A stretch of DNA of 64,000 nucleotides, taken from assembly GCA_963778845.1 (NCBI GenBank), contig CAVZVW010000005.1:124001-188000 (forward strand). Direction: 5' to 3'. Positions 1-8,505 of this stretch are shown in pieces. The notes beneath the pieces were generated by a model. That model had not been told where the DNA came from. It was given only the letters and a program-made list of their open reading frames with translations, and did no database searches. Position numbers and translations under genes: made by a program. Every line of letters starts with the position of its first letter. The first letter of the stretch is position 1. This DNA comes from CAVZVW01 sp963778845 (GTDB lineage: Bacteria; Actinomycetota; Actinomycetes; Actinomycetales; Kineosporiaceae).

Positions 1-2736
1 CCCCGACGGCCGCGCCCCCGACGTCGCCGACCTCATCGCGCTGGAACCGGAGGACGTCGAGCCTCTCGTCACGGCCGAGCTCGGCGGTTCGGCACTGTTC
101 GCGGCCCGCTTCCGGGAGTGCGCAGGGCGGGCGTTGCTGCTGCCACGAAGGCGACCGGGCCAGCGCCAACCCCTCTGGCAGCAACGCCAGCGCTCGGCCC
201 AGCTCCTGGAGGTGGCCAGCCGGTACGGCAGCTTCCCGATCGTGCTCGAGACGGTTCGCGAGTGCCTGCAGGACGTCTTCGACGTCCCCGGCCTCGTCAC
301 CCTGATGCGCGACATCGCCGCCCGCCGGGTGAGCATCATCGAGGTCGAGACCACACAGCCCTCTCCCTTCGCCCGCAGCCTGCTCTTCGGGTACGTCGCG
401 CAGTTCCTGTACGAGGGCGACTCGCCACTGGCCGAGAGGCGCGCTGCCGCCCTCTCCCTCGACCCCGCCCTGCTCGCCGAGCTGCTCGGGCGCGGGGAGG
501 CCGCAGCACTGCGCGACCTGCTCGACCCCGAGGCACTCATGCGCACGGAGGCCGAGCTGCAGCGGCTGACGCCGAACCGTCGAGCCAGGGATGTCGAAGC
601 GGTCGCGGACCTGCTGCGCATCCTCGGGCCGCTGACGAGCCTCGAGGTCGCCGCACGCTGCACCGGGCCGACCGGTGACCCCGAGGCCGGCGCAAGCCTG
701 CCCGAGGCGGTCGACCGGCTGGAGGCCCTTCTGGCCGCACGCAGGGTGATCCGGGTGCGCGTCGCCGGTGAGGACCGATGGGCCGCCGTCGAGGACGCCG
801 CCCGCTTGCGGGACGCCCTCGGCACCGCACTTCCGGTCGGCGTCGCGGAGGCCTTCACCGAACCCGTGGCGGACCCCCTCGGCGACCTGGCATCGCGGTA
901 CGCCCGCACGCACGGGCCGTTCACCGCTGCCGAGGTGGCCGGCCGCCTCGGCATCGGCACGGCCGTGGCGCACGACGCCCTGCGCCGGCTGGTTGCCGCC
1001 GGACGCCTCGTCGAGGGCGAGCTGCGTCCCGCCGGCGTGGGCCCCGTGACCGGCCCGACCGGTGGCCGACCGGCGTGGGCCCCGTGGCCGGCCCGACGGG
1101 CGCTGCGGAGTTCTGCGACCCGGAGGTGCTGCGGACCATTCGCCGCCGCTCACTCGCGGCACTGCGGGCCGAGGTAGAACCCGTGCCGCCCGCTGACCTG
1201 GCCAGGTTCCTTCCCGCTTGGCAGGGCGTCGGCGGGACGGCGCGCGGGGTGGACGGCGTCCTTCGCGTCGTCGAGCAGCTCGCCGGTGCGTGGCTGCCCG
1301 CGAGCGCCCTGGAGAGCCTGGTGCTGCCCTCACGGGTCCCGGGCTACACCCCCGGCCTGCTCGACGAGCTCACAGCCGCAGGTGAGGTGGTGTGGTCAGG
1401 GCACGGAATGCTGCCTGGCGACGACGGCTGGGTGGCGCTGCACCCGACCGACCTCGCACCGCTGACCCTTCCCATGCCGACTCCCATGCCGACGCCCATG
1501 CCGACGCCGGCCGAGGGTGTCCCCGCCACCGCCGACCCGCACACTCTCGCCAGCCCCTCCGCGACCACGGGGTTGCATGTCGCGGTCCTGGAAGCCCTGG
1601 CAGGCGGCGGTGCCTACTTCTTCCGCGCACTCAGCGACGCCGTGGGCGGCCCGACGGACGCCGACCTCGTCGCCGTGCTATGGGACCTCGTGTGGGCCGG
1701 CCACCTCACGAACGACACGCTCGCACCCCTGCGCTCGCTCCTGGCGGGCGGCCGAACCGCCCACCGCGCTCGGCCCACGGCACCGCGCGCCCGGTATGCG
1801 ACGGGCTACGGAGGGCCGGGGTCCATCGCCGCGCCGGGGCTGGGTGCCGTGCGGGCGGCACGGCGGGCGGCCGGTCGGCCGGCGCTGCCCTCACGGCAGG
1901 GACCACCGGTCGTGGCCGGTCGGTGGTCCCTGCTGCCGGGGCGCGAGACCGACGCCACCGTCCGCGCCCACGCCGCGGCGGAGGTGCTGCTGGAGCGCCA
2001 CGGCGTGCTCACCCGTGGGGCGGCGATGGCCGAGCGCGCCGAGGGTGGGTTCGCGGCCGTCTACGCGGTGCTGTCACGCCTGGAGGAGGCGGGCCGAGTA
2101 CGTCGCGGCTACTTCGTCGAGGGGCTCGGAGCCTCGCAGTTCGCGACGACGGGCGCTGTGGACCGGCTACGGGCCGGCGCCCGGGCGCCCGGAGCCGGGC
2201 GGGGCGGATGGGAGGGCGTCGCGGCCCGCGACCGCGACCACGGGCCGCGGACCGTCGTGCTGGCCGCCGCCGACCCTGCCAACCCGTTCGGTGCCGCCCT
2301 CGGCTGGCCCGCGCGCGCCGACGCGATCGAGCCTGGCGTCGGCTCCGGAGCCGTGGCAGGTCCAGTCACCGCGGCGCGTGAGCCGGCGAGCGGTACCGCC
2401 GGCCGCGACCGCACAACGGACACGGTCGGTCCCTGGCCACGGCACGGCCACAAGCCGGGGCGGAAGGCCGGCGCCCTCGTGGTGCTCGTGGACGGGGCGC
2501 TGACGCTGTACGTCGAGCGGGGAGGACGGAGCCTCCTGTCATGGACCGAGGACCCGGCGGCGTTGCAGGCGGGCGCGGACGCTCTCGCGCTGGCCGTGCG
2601 TGACGGGGCCCTCGGGCGGCTCACGATCGAGCGGGCCGACGGCTCGGGCCTGCTTCGCTCGGGTCACCCGCTCGCGGAGGCGCTGGAGGCTGCCGGTTTC
2701 CGCGCGACCCCCCGTGGGCTGCGTATCCGATCGTGA
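1..2736 (+). CDS. lhr: Lhr-family ATP-dependent helicase, C-terminal part (5' end outside window; frame interrupted)
   Basis: This is the C-terminal half of the large helicase-related protein Lhr, a superfamily 2 3'-5' DNA helicase/translocase of DNA repair. Reading starts at base 2 in frame 2, with Lhr-typical text such as SALFAARFRECAGRALLLPR and LWQQRQRSAQLLEVAS. The helicase core lies to the left of the window. At about 1058-1074 the conserved reading moves from frame 2 to frame 1 and continues (EFCDPEVL...) to the stop at 2736. The shift coincides with an imperfect 38-bp tandem repeat. Farther on, a 12-bp repeat encodes PMPTPMPTPMPTP, followed by an AlkZ-like winged-helix C-terminal part. 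nei follows after an inserted protease gene, and lhr-nei adjacency is known in Mycobacterium. I infer a sequencing error or a lineage-specific frameshift; the family assignment is firm. Confidence 0.85.
1032..1107 (+). repeat. Imperfect 38-bp tandem repeat at the lhr frame change
   Basis: Two adjacent copies start at 1032 and 1070. The first 28 bases match with one difference, and both encode GVGPV-GPTG. A 38-bp step is not a multiple of three and exactly accounts for the frame 2 to frame 1 change. A 39-bp in-frame duplication that has lost one base in the run near 1066 would look the same. Confidence 0.7.
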
Positions 2737-2763
2737 CGCCGGGCCGCCGAGGACCGCTGAGGC

Positions 2764-4326
2764 TCAGGGCCGCACGGTCTTCAGGGTGAATGACCCCGAG
2801 CCCGAGTAGGAGTACACCCGCCAGCGGTAGGTGCCGGCGGTGCCGACGTAGGTGACCTGCTCGGTCGACGTCGTTGCGAGGCTGCTGGCGACGACGACCC
2901 AACGAGTACCCGACAGCTTCTGCAGGTACAGGTCGAAGTCGGACGTCGCCGGCCCAGTCAGGCAGCCCTGGTGGGTTCCTGTCACCTTCGTGACATAGCC
3001 CGAGGTCGACGGGCGGTACGACGACGTGCCGGTGCCGGACAGGGAGGCGGTGAACGTCTGCGTCGGGGTGGCACACGGCCCCGGACCCCCGGTGCCGCCC
3101 GTAGCGGTCAGCGGGGAGAACAACAACCGGTTGGGCGAGCCGGTACCGACGTTGACGAGGGCGTTGCTCGTGGCCGACCCCGTGATCGCCGCAACCACCG
3201 CCGCGGGCGTCGCCGCGGGGTTGCCCTGCAGGTACAACGCGGCGACCCCGGTGACGTGCGGGGTGGCCATCGACGTCCCGCTGATCGTGGCCGTCGCGGT
3301 GTCGGAGGTGTTCCACGCGGACGTTATGCCCGTGCCGGGGGCGAAGACGTCGACGCAGGAGCCGTAGTTGGAGTAGCCGGTGTCGCGGCTGTCGACGACG
3401 GTCGTCGCTGCGACCGTCAATGCCGTCGCCACACGCGCCGGGGAGTACCCACAGGCGTCGGCGTTGGAGTTGCCGGCCGCCACGGCGTAGGTCACGCCCG
3501 AGGCGATCGAGTTCGCGACCGCCGTGTCGAGAGCCGACGACGCGCCGCCGCCCAGGCTCATGTTCGCCACGGACGGGCCGACATGGTTGGCCGTCACCCA
3601 GTCGACACCGGCGATGACGCCGGCCGTCGTGCCGGAACCGCTGCAGTCCAGCACACGCACGGGGACGACGCTTGCCCCTTTGGCGACGCCGAACTGGGTG
3701 CCGGCGATGGTCGCCGAGACGTGCGTGCCGTGCCCGTTGCAGTCACCGGTGCCGTTGCCGTCGTTGATCGCGGTGAAGCCGGCCCCGACCCGTCCCGTGA
3801 GCTCGGTGTGCGTCGACCGCACACCGGTGTCGATGACGTAGGCGTGCACACCGGCGCCCGTTGGCAAGTAGGTGTACTGGCCGTTGAGGGGCAGTGCCCG
3901 CTGGTCGATGCGGTCGAGCCCCCATGTCGCGCCGTTCTGCGTCGTCGCGACCGTCATCACCTGGTCGGCCTCGACGTAGGCGACCGCCGGGTCGAGCCGC
4001 ACAGAGGCCAGCTGCGCGGAGGTCAGACGTGCGACGTACCCGTGCAGGGCCACACCCAGTCGACGTTCGACGTGCACCCCACGGGCACGCGCACGGTCCA
4101 CGGCGGCACCCGCGGCAACCTCGGTGCCGGTGCCAGAGGCGGCGCTCGACTTGAGGACCACGATGTAGTGGCCCGGCACGACCCTGCCCGTCGACGCCGT
4201 CCGCAGAGGGGCCGGGGAGCCCGCTCGCGTCGCCACGGCTGTGCCGGCGACGGCCGTGGAGGGCAGGGCCGTGAGAAGCAGGACCGCTGCCCCGAACGTC
4301 AGGTGGCGCACACGCGATCGACCCAT
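2764..4326 (-). CDS. Secreted subtilisin-like serine protease (peptidase S8) with pre-peptidase C-terminal domain
   Basis: This is a 520-residue secreted endopeptidase. A signal peptide of about 28 residues (positively charged start, hydrophobic core, AVAG cleavage region) leads into an inhibitor I9-type propeptide (GHYIVVLK at about 52-59). The catalytic domain carries the S8 triad: Asp166 in YVIDTGV, His199 in NGHGTHVS and Ser351 in SGTSMATPH, with the oxyanion Asn near 285 (AAGN). The last ~100 residues (FDLYLQKLSG...GTYRWRVYSYSGSGSFTL) look like a pre-peptidase C-terminal beta domain, normally removed after export. The start at 4326 is preferred over a more distant GTG because it places the signal peptide at the N-terminus and has an AGGA-like site upstream. 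The gene lies antisense between lhr and nei, a pair that is adjacent in other actinobacteria, so it is probably an insertion. Confidence 0.93.
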   Translation of the reverse strand: MGRSRVRHLTFGAAVLLLTALPSTAVAGTAVATRAGSPAPLRTASTGRVVPGHYIVVLKSSAASGTGTEVAAGAAVDRARARGVHVERRLGVALHGYVARLTSAQLASVRLDPAVAYVEADQVMTVATTQNGATWGLDRIDQRALPLNGQYTYLPTGAGVHAYVIDTGVRSTHTELTGRVGAGFTAINDGNGTGDCNGHGTHVSATIAGTQFGVAKGASVVPVRVLDCSGSGTTAGVIAGVDWVTANHVGPSVANMSLGGGASSALDTAVANSIASGVTYAVAAGNSNADACGYSPARVATALTVAATTVVDSRDTGYSNYGSCVDVFAPGTGITSAWNTSDTATATISGTSMATPHVTGVAALYLQGNPAATPAAVVAAITGSATSNALVNVGTGSPNRLLFSPLTATGGTGGPGPCATPTQTFTASLSGTGTSSYRPSTSGYVTKVTGTHQGCLTGPATSDFDLYLQKLSGTRWVVVASSLATTSTEQVTYVGTAGTYRWRVYSYSGSGSFTLKTVRP

Positions 4327-4363
4327 GTCCTGCTCCCGGACTACCCGTCGACAAACCGCAGAA

Positions 4364-4375
4364 TGTAATCGTACA
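4364..4375. promoter_or_regulatory. Small inverted repeat in the AT-rich divergent region of the protease gene and nei
   Basis: The only clearly AT-richer stretch nearby holds TGTAATCGTACA, a TGTA-N4-TACA inverted repeat. It lies between the divergently transcribed protease gene and nei. The position suits an operator or promoter element for the protease gene; no regulator is identified. Confidence 0.3.
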
Positions 4376-4436
4376 ACTACTCTTCGCATTCGTCAGCCAA
4401 AGTGCGATGTCTGGTTGGACACGGCAGAGTGGCCGG

Positions 4437-5252
4437 ATGCCCGAGGGCGACGTGGTGTGGCGCACGGGCCGCCGCCTCGAGTCGGCCCTCGGCGGCCGCC
4501 GCCTCATGGCGGCGGACCTGCGGTGGCCGTCGCTGGCCACGGCTGACCTCTCGGGACGGCTCGTGCTGGGTGTGGCCAGCGTCGGCAAGCACCTGCTCAT
4601 GAGACTCGAACCCGACCTGACCCTGCACTCCCACCTGCGCATGGACGGGTCCTGGCACGTGCACCGAACCGGTGTCACCTGGAGCCCGCCACACCCGGCG
4701 CACGGCGTGCGGGCCGTCCTCGCGAACGACACGTGGACGGCGGTCGGGCACCTTCTGGGCATGCTCGACCTCGTCCCCACGGCCGGGGAGAGCACCGTGG
4801 TCGGGCACCTCGGCCCCGACGTCCTGGGCCCCGGCTGGGACACCCGGGAGGCCACCCGGCGACTCCTCGCCCTCCCGGACCGACCTGTGGGCGAGACGCT
4901 GCTCGACCAGCGGGTCCTGGCCGGGCTCGGCACCTTCTACATGTGCGAGACGCTGTTCCTGCGAGGAGTGACCCCATGGACGCCCGTCACCGACTGCGGC
5001 GCCGCGTCGGCGGTCGTGAGCCTGGCTCGCGAGCTGGTGATGGCCAACCGGGACCGCGACGTGCAGGTCACCACCGGCGACACCCGGCGTGGCCAGGAGC
5101 GGTGGGTGTTCGGGCGGGTGGGCAGACCGTGCCGGCGCTGCGGCACGACCGTGCGGGCGGGCACGGTCGGGGAGGCTCCGAGGGAGCGGCCCGCGTTCTT
5201 CTGCCCGCGTTGCCAGCACGGCCCGGCACCCGGCGGGGCGCCGCGCCGCTGA
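4437..5252 (+). CDS. nei: Endonuclease VIII-type DNA glycosylase/AP lyase (Fpg/Nei family)
   Basis: This 271-residue base-excision repair enzyme removes oxidised bases and cleaves the abasic site. The start is fixed by MPEGD, since Pro2 is the Schiff-base nucleophile and Glu3 the catalytic acid. A helix-two-turn-helix follows (LLDQRVLAGLGTFYMCE), and the C-terminus has a CxxC...CxxC zinc finger (CRRC and CPRC). The H2TH text is unusual: the family normally reads G-G/I-N-x-Y-x-S-E at GLGTFYMCE, so the usual Asn is Thr and the Ser is Cys. An in-frame ATG at 4407 would bury Pro2 and is rejected. The partner gene upstream is lhr, as in Mycobacterium, which suggests a shared repair role. Confidence 0.92.
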   Translation: MPEGDVVWRTGRRLESALGGRRLMAADLRWPSLATADLSGRLVLGVASVGKHLLMRLEPDLTLHSHLRMDGSWHVHRTGVTWSPPHPAHGVRAVLANDTWTAVGHLLGMLDLVPTAGESTVVGHLGPDVLGPGWDTREATRRLLALPDRPVGETLLDQRVLAGLGTFYMCETLFLRGVTPWTPVTDCGAASAVVSLARELVMANRDRDVQVTTGDTRRGQERWVFGRVGRPCRRCGTTVRAGTVGEAPRERPAFFCPRCQHGPAPGGAPRR

Positions 5253-5358
5253 CGGCGGCAAGGGGTGCGGCGGACGTGCCTCGGCCTGCGAGGGGGCCGG
5301 ATGCAGGTTACGGTTGCGTAGCCCCGCACGCTCCGGGGGCCCGTCCGGAGGAGGCCCC

Positions 5359-6309
5359 ATGCCCGAGTTGACCCAGACGCAGCTGCTTCGCGAGCTCGAG
5401 CAGGTCGTGGCCAAGGAGCTCGACAGGCACCTGACGGTCGCCAGGGAGTGGATGCCGCACGAGTACATCCCGTGGAGCCAGGGCAGCGACTACGACGGGG
5501 TGCTGGGTGGCAAGGCCTGGTCACCGGAGCAGTCGCGGGTGGACGACGTCGCGGGCACGGCGCTCGTGGTGAACCTGCTCACCGAGGACAACCTGCCCAG
5601 CTACCACAGGGAGATCTACCAGTCGTTCGGGATGGACGGCGCCTGGGGCACCTGGATCGGTCGCTGGACGGCGGAGGAGGGCCGGCACGGCACGGCGATC
5701 CGGGACTACCTCCTCGTCACCCGCGCGGTCGACCCGGTCGCGCTGGAGCGCGAGCGGATCGTCCACATGACCCAGGGCTTCGCCAGCGCCCACGAGCTGG
5801 ACGCGCTGCACACGCTGGCGTACGTGTCGTTCCAGGAGCTGGCCACCCGGATCTCGCACCGCAACACCGGGCGGTACAGCGACGACCCGCTCTGCGACCA
5901 GCTGCTCGCCCGCATCTCCGTGGACGAGAACCTCCACATGGTCTTCTACCGCAACCTGCTCGCAGCGGCCCTGGAGCTGGCGCCGGACCAGACCATGCAG
6001 GCGGTGTGGGACGTCGTCGAGGACTTCCAGATGCCGGGTTCGACGATCGAGGGCTTCACCCGCAGATCCCTGAAGATCGCGATGGCGGGCATCTACGACC
6101 TGCGCATCCACCGCGACGAGGTGCTCGACCCTGTGCTGCGCTTCTGGGGCGTGTGGGACCTGCCTCGCCTCGGGCCCCAAGGGGAACGGGCGCGCGAGCA
6201 GCTCGCCGCCTTCATCGAGCAGCTCGACGTCAAGGCCTCACGTTTCGAGGAGAAGCGCTCGGCCCAGCAGGCCCGCCGCGCTGCCGCGCAGGAGGCGGCT
6301 CGGGCGTAG
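5359..6309 (+). CDS. Acyl-[acyl-carrier-protein] desaturase (DesA family)
   Basis: This 316-residue soluble di-iron desaturase introduces a double bond into acyl-ACP. Metal-ligand motifs are visible: EEGRH (first E-x2-H helix) and DENLH (second), each within long helices. The first-helix text MPHEYIPWSQG is typical of actinobacterial stearoyl-ACP desaturase relatives. A strong GGAGGAGG Shine-Dalgarno site sits about 7 bases before the ATG. The length matches DesA1/DesA2. The gene stands alone after nei and converges with the XRE regulator gene. Substrate chain length and position cannot be read from the sequence. An Ala/Arg-rich tail ends the protein. Confidence 0.92.
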   Translation: MPELTQTQLLRELEQVVAKELDRHLTVAREWMPHEYIPWSQGSDYDGVLGGKAWSPEQSRVDDVAGTALVVNLLTEDNLPSYHREIYQSFGMDGAWGTWIGRWTAEEGRHGTAIRDYLLVTRAVDPVALERERIVHMTQGFASAHELDALHTLAYVSFQELATRISHRNTGRYSDDPLCDQLLARISVDENLHMVFYRNLLAAALELAPDQTMQAVWDVVEDFQMPGSTIEGFTRRSLKIAMAGIYDLRIHRDEVLDPVLRFWGVWDLPRLGPQGERAREQLAAFIEQLDVKASRFEEKRSAQQARRAAAQEAARA

Positions 6310-6333
6310 GGCGAGCCCTCTCCCCCGTGGGCG

Positions 6334-6349
6334 GAGCAGGCCGCTGCTC
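6334..6349. terminator. Short hairpin between convergent desaturase and regulator genes
   Basis: GAGCAG-GCCG-CTGCTC is a perfect 6-bp stem with a 4-base loop, overlapping the end of the regulator gene. It could serve both converging transcripts. There is no U-tract and the stem is short, so this is weak. Confidence 0.25.
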
Positions 6350-7316
6350 AGCCCTGGTCCGCTGCTGTCTCCCACACCCAGCAGAGGCCGACGACGCGAC
6401 CGAGCACGTCGCGCTCGTGCATGTGCACCGTGCTGGACGAGCTCACAGGGACGGGACCGCCGGGGATCGGGGTGTCCTCGACCTGCTTGGCGTCGTAGCG
6501 GAACACTCGTTGCGGCACCGCGTCGGGGTGGAACCGCACGTGGAGCAGGTACTGCTCAGTCGGGCGCCAGGCCGCGTACACCTGGTAGTGCAACGGGACC
6601 CCGCCGGTGCCGGCGTAGCGGTACTCGAGGAGGAAGTCGTCGCCCTCGCGGAGGACGTCGTCGAAGCGCAGCCGCGTGAGCATCCCCGGGGCACCGTCGA
6701 CCGCCCACGACTGCTCGACCGTGACCCCGGTCAGGCCCTCGATCGTGATCCCGCTGACGTCTGCCCCGGGGTCGCCGGCGAACGTCGAGTAGTAGCTGTC
6801 CAGGCCGTCGCGGCGGGCGCTGATGGTCATGCGGACGGACAGCGACACCAGGTCGCCGCGGTCGTCGAGAACCAGCGTGTCGTCGCGGTTGACGACGTCG
6901 AAGTCGTAGGCACGAGCCTCCGGGAACCGGTCGAGCAGCCGCGACATCGGCTCACCGAGGGAGAACATCTGCTCCGGCTGCCGGGGCACACGCAACGTGG
7001 CCGAGTGCGGGCCGCGCGGGCGTCGCGGGCCGAGCAGCGCCAGCAGCGCGCCGGGCGGCAGGTCCAGCTCGGTCTCCAGGAGCCCGACGGCGGCCAGCGA
7101 CGACGGCCTCTCGGGCTGGGTGCGCCCGTGCTGCCAGCTGCTGAGCGTCGTGAGCGAGATGTCCAGCCCACCGCGATGAAGCCGGTACCGCAGCCGGTCC
7201 AGAGGCAGCCCTCTCGCGGCGATGGCCAGCCGCAGTGCCGCGTGGAAGGGCCCCTGCTCCAACGCGTGCGTGACGTCGTCCGGCAGGCCCCGCTGCCCAG
7301 CGTCCTCGGTCGTCAC
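6348..7316 (-). CDS. XRE-family DNA-binding protein with large C-terminal domain
   Basis: This 322-residue predicted transcription factor has an N-terminal helix-turn-helix (about 25-85; LSSWQHGRTQPERPSSLAAV). A long beta-rich C-terminal region of unknown function follows (RMTISARRDGLDSYYSTFAG...QYLLHVRFHPDAVPQRVFRYD), of a kind seen in actinobacterial XRE proteins. The GTG at 7316 is chosen because AAGGA lies 8 bases upstream; an ATG at 7352 is possible. It is divergent from nothing and converges with the desaturase gene. The ligand and target are unknown. The clgR gene lies just upstream on the same strand but is not overlapping. Confidence 0.75.
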   Translation of the reverse strand: MTTEDAGQRGLPDDVTHALEQGPFHAALRLAIAARGLPLDRLRYRLHRGGLDISLTTLSSWQHGRTQPERPSSLAAVGLLETELDLPPGALLALLGPRRPRGPHSATLRVPRQPEQMFSLGEPMSRLLDRFPEARAYDFDVVNRDDTLVLDDRGDLVSLSVRMTISARRDGLDSYYSTFAGDPGADVSGITIEGLTGVTVEQSWAVDGAPGMLTRLRFDDVLREGDDFLLEYRYAGTGGVPLHYQVYAAWRPTEQYLLHVRFHPDAVPQRVFRYDAKQVEDTPIPGGPVPVSSSSTVHMHERDVLGRVVGLCWVWETAADQG

Positions 7317-7390
7317 TCCCGCGATCCTTCTGACCCGCCGACGCCGACGCAAACGTGTGCGGTCCCCGCAGCGTTCACCCTGCCACCGCG

Positions 7391-7723
7391 TCAGGCAGCG
7401 GAGACCAGGCCTCCGGCTCGCAGCGCGACGTCCTGCGTCAGCTCGTCCGGGACCGTGTCAGGCACATGCACCGCGCTCACCGCGGGGTTCTCCGACGAGG
7501 CGACACGCTCACTGACCTCGCGCAGCACGATGGACAGAGGCACCTCGAGAGCCCCGCAGATGGAGGCGAGAAGCTCGGAGGACGCTTCCTTCTGCCCGCG
7601 CTCGACCTCGCTGAGGTAGCCCAGGGACACCCGCGCCTGCGAGGACACCTCGCGCAGGGTCCGCCCCTGCTGGCGGCGGGCGTCGCGGAGCACGTCGCCG
7701 ATCTCGTGTCGAAGCAGCACCAC
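7391..7723 (-). CDS. clgR: ClgR-type XRE transcriptional regulator of Clp protease genes
   Basis: This 110-residue XRE regulator carries a helix-turn-helix (RTLREVSSQARVSLGYLSEVERGQKEASSELLASI, positions about 20-55). In actinobacteria ClgR activates clpP/clpC and other proteostasis genes and is itself degraded by the Clp protease. The protein ends in SAA, in keeping with the C-terminal alanines reported to be needed for Clp turnover in Streptomyces. The start GTG at 7723 has GGAGG 7 bases upstream. Location next to cinA and pgsA is the usual actinobacterial setting. Five 15-bp repeats precede the gene and keep the frame open, each with an in-frame GTG, so a longer N-terminus cannot be excluded. 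Confidence 0.88.
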   Translation of the reverse strand: MVLLRHEIGDVLRDARRQQGRTLREVSSQARVSLGYLSEVERGQKEASSELLASICGALEVPLSIVLREVSERVASSENPAVSAVHVPDTVPDELTQDVALRAGGLVSAA

Positions 7724-7743
7724 GGCGCGTCCTCCTCTCTTCC

Positions 7744-7818
7744 TGGCCACTCTGTCGCTGGCCACTCTGGTGCCGGCCACCCTCTTCGGGGCCACTCTGT
7801 TCCTGGCCACGGGGTCCG
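7744..7818. repeat. Five 15-bp iterations upstream of clgR
   Basis: TGGCCAC-like cores occur at 7744, 7759, 7774, 7789 and 7804, exactly 15 bases apart. On the clgR strand the fuller unit is roughly AGAGTGGCC. The array ends about 20 bases before the clgR start. Helical spacing is about 1.4 turns. It could be a tandem protein-binding site or a coding minisatellite for an extended N-terminus. Confidence 0.75.
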
Positions 7819-7959
7819 GTCCGCCCCCGGTGCCGTCATCGGCCGCCCTGCCCGGCATCTGAAGCCCAGAAGCGACCTGCCCCCGCACCCCGACGGCCGA
7901 ACGGGGTGGCACCACCGTACCCCGAGCCGACAAGGGCCGCCGTGCGGGCGGGCGGACAA

Positions 7960-8505
7960 TCACACCGGGGTAACTCCTGGGCCCCCCCGGGTGTTCCTGC
8001 GCGGCCCGGGCAGGCGCCCGGGGTCGACGTCCCCCACCACGTCGGCGAGCACCTCCTGCAGCAGCCGGATCGCCGCGCGCGCGACCTCCTGCCGGACTGC
8101 GGCGCGACCGCCGCCGGCGTGAAGGGCCCGGACCTGGTCGACCCCGGGGCCGCTGACCGCGACGAACGCCGTCCCCGGGCGCACCCCGCCCTGAGGGTCC
8201 GGTCCCGCGACCCCCGTCGTCGCCAGCCCCCAGGTCGCGTCCAGCCGCCGGCGGACGCCCTCGGCCATCTGCGAGGCGACGTCTGGGGCGACCGGTCCCG
8301 CCCGCTCGAGCAGGTCCGCATCGACGCCGAGCATCACGTGCTTGAGGTCCGTGGCATATGCGACCACCCCGCCCCGCAGCACCGAGGAGACCCCTGGCAC
8401 GTCGACGAGCAGCGAGCACACGAGCCCCCCGGTCAGCGACTCCGCGACCGCGACGGTGTGCGAGCAACGCGCGAGGGCCGCGACGACCTCGCCGGTCGCC
8501 GTCAC
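7960..8505 (-). CDS. cinA: CinA C-terminal-type nicotinamide-nucleotide amidohydrolase
   Basis: This 181-residue enzyme consists only of the CinA C-terminal (PncC) domain, which deamidates NMN to nicotinate mononucleotide in NAD recycling. The catalytic Ser region reads VAVAESLTGG, followed by GVVAYATDLKHVMLGV and GLATTGVAGPDPQGG, all family hallmarks. The start GTG shares a GTGA overlap with the pgsA stop, so translation is coupled to pgsA. A 25-residue basic tail extends past the usual domain end. The pgsA-cinA-clgR order is common in actinobacteria. Confidence 0.92.
   Translation of the reverse strand: MTATGEVVAALARCSHTVAVAESLTGGLVCSLLVDVPGVSSVLRGGVVAYATDLKHVMLGVDADLLERAGPVAPDVASQMAEGVRRRLDATWGLATTGVAGPDPQGGVRPGTAFVAVSGPGVDQVRALHAGGGRAAVRQEVARAAIRLLQEVLADVVGDVDPGRLPGPRRNTRGGPGVTPV

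Noticed and set aside
5448..7619. A 723-codon open frame across the desaturase and XRE genes
   Set aside because: High-GC shadow frame with Arg/Ala/Gly/Pro bias, no domain text, overlapping well-supported genes in other frames.
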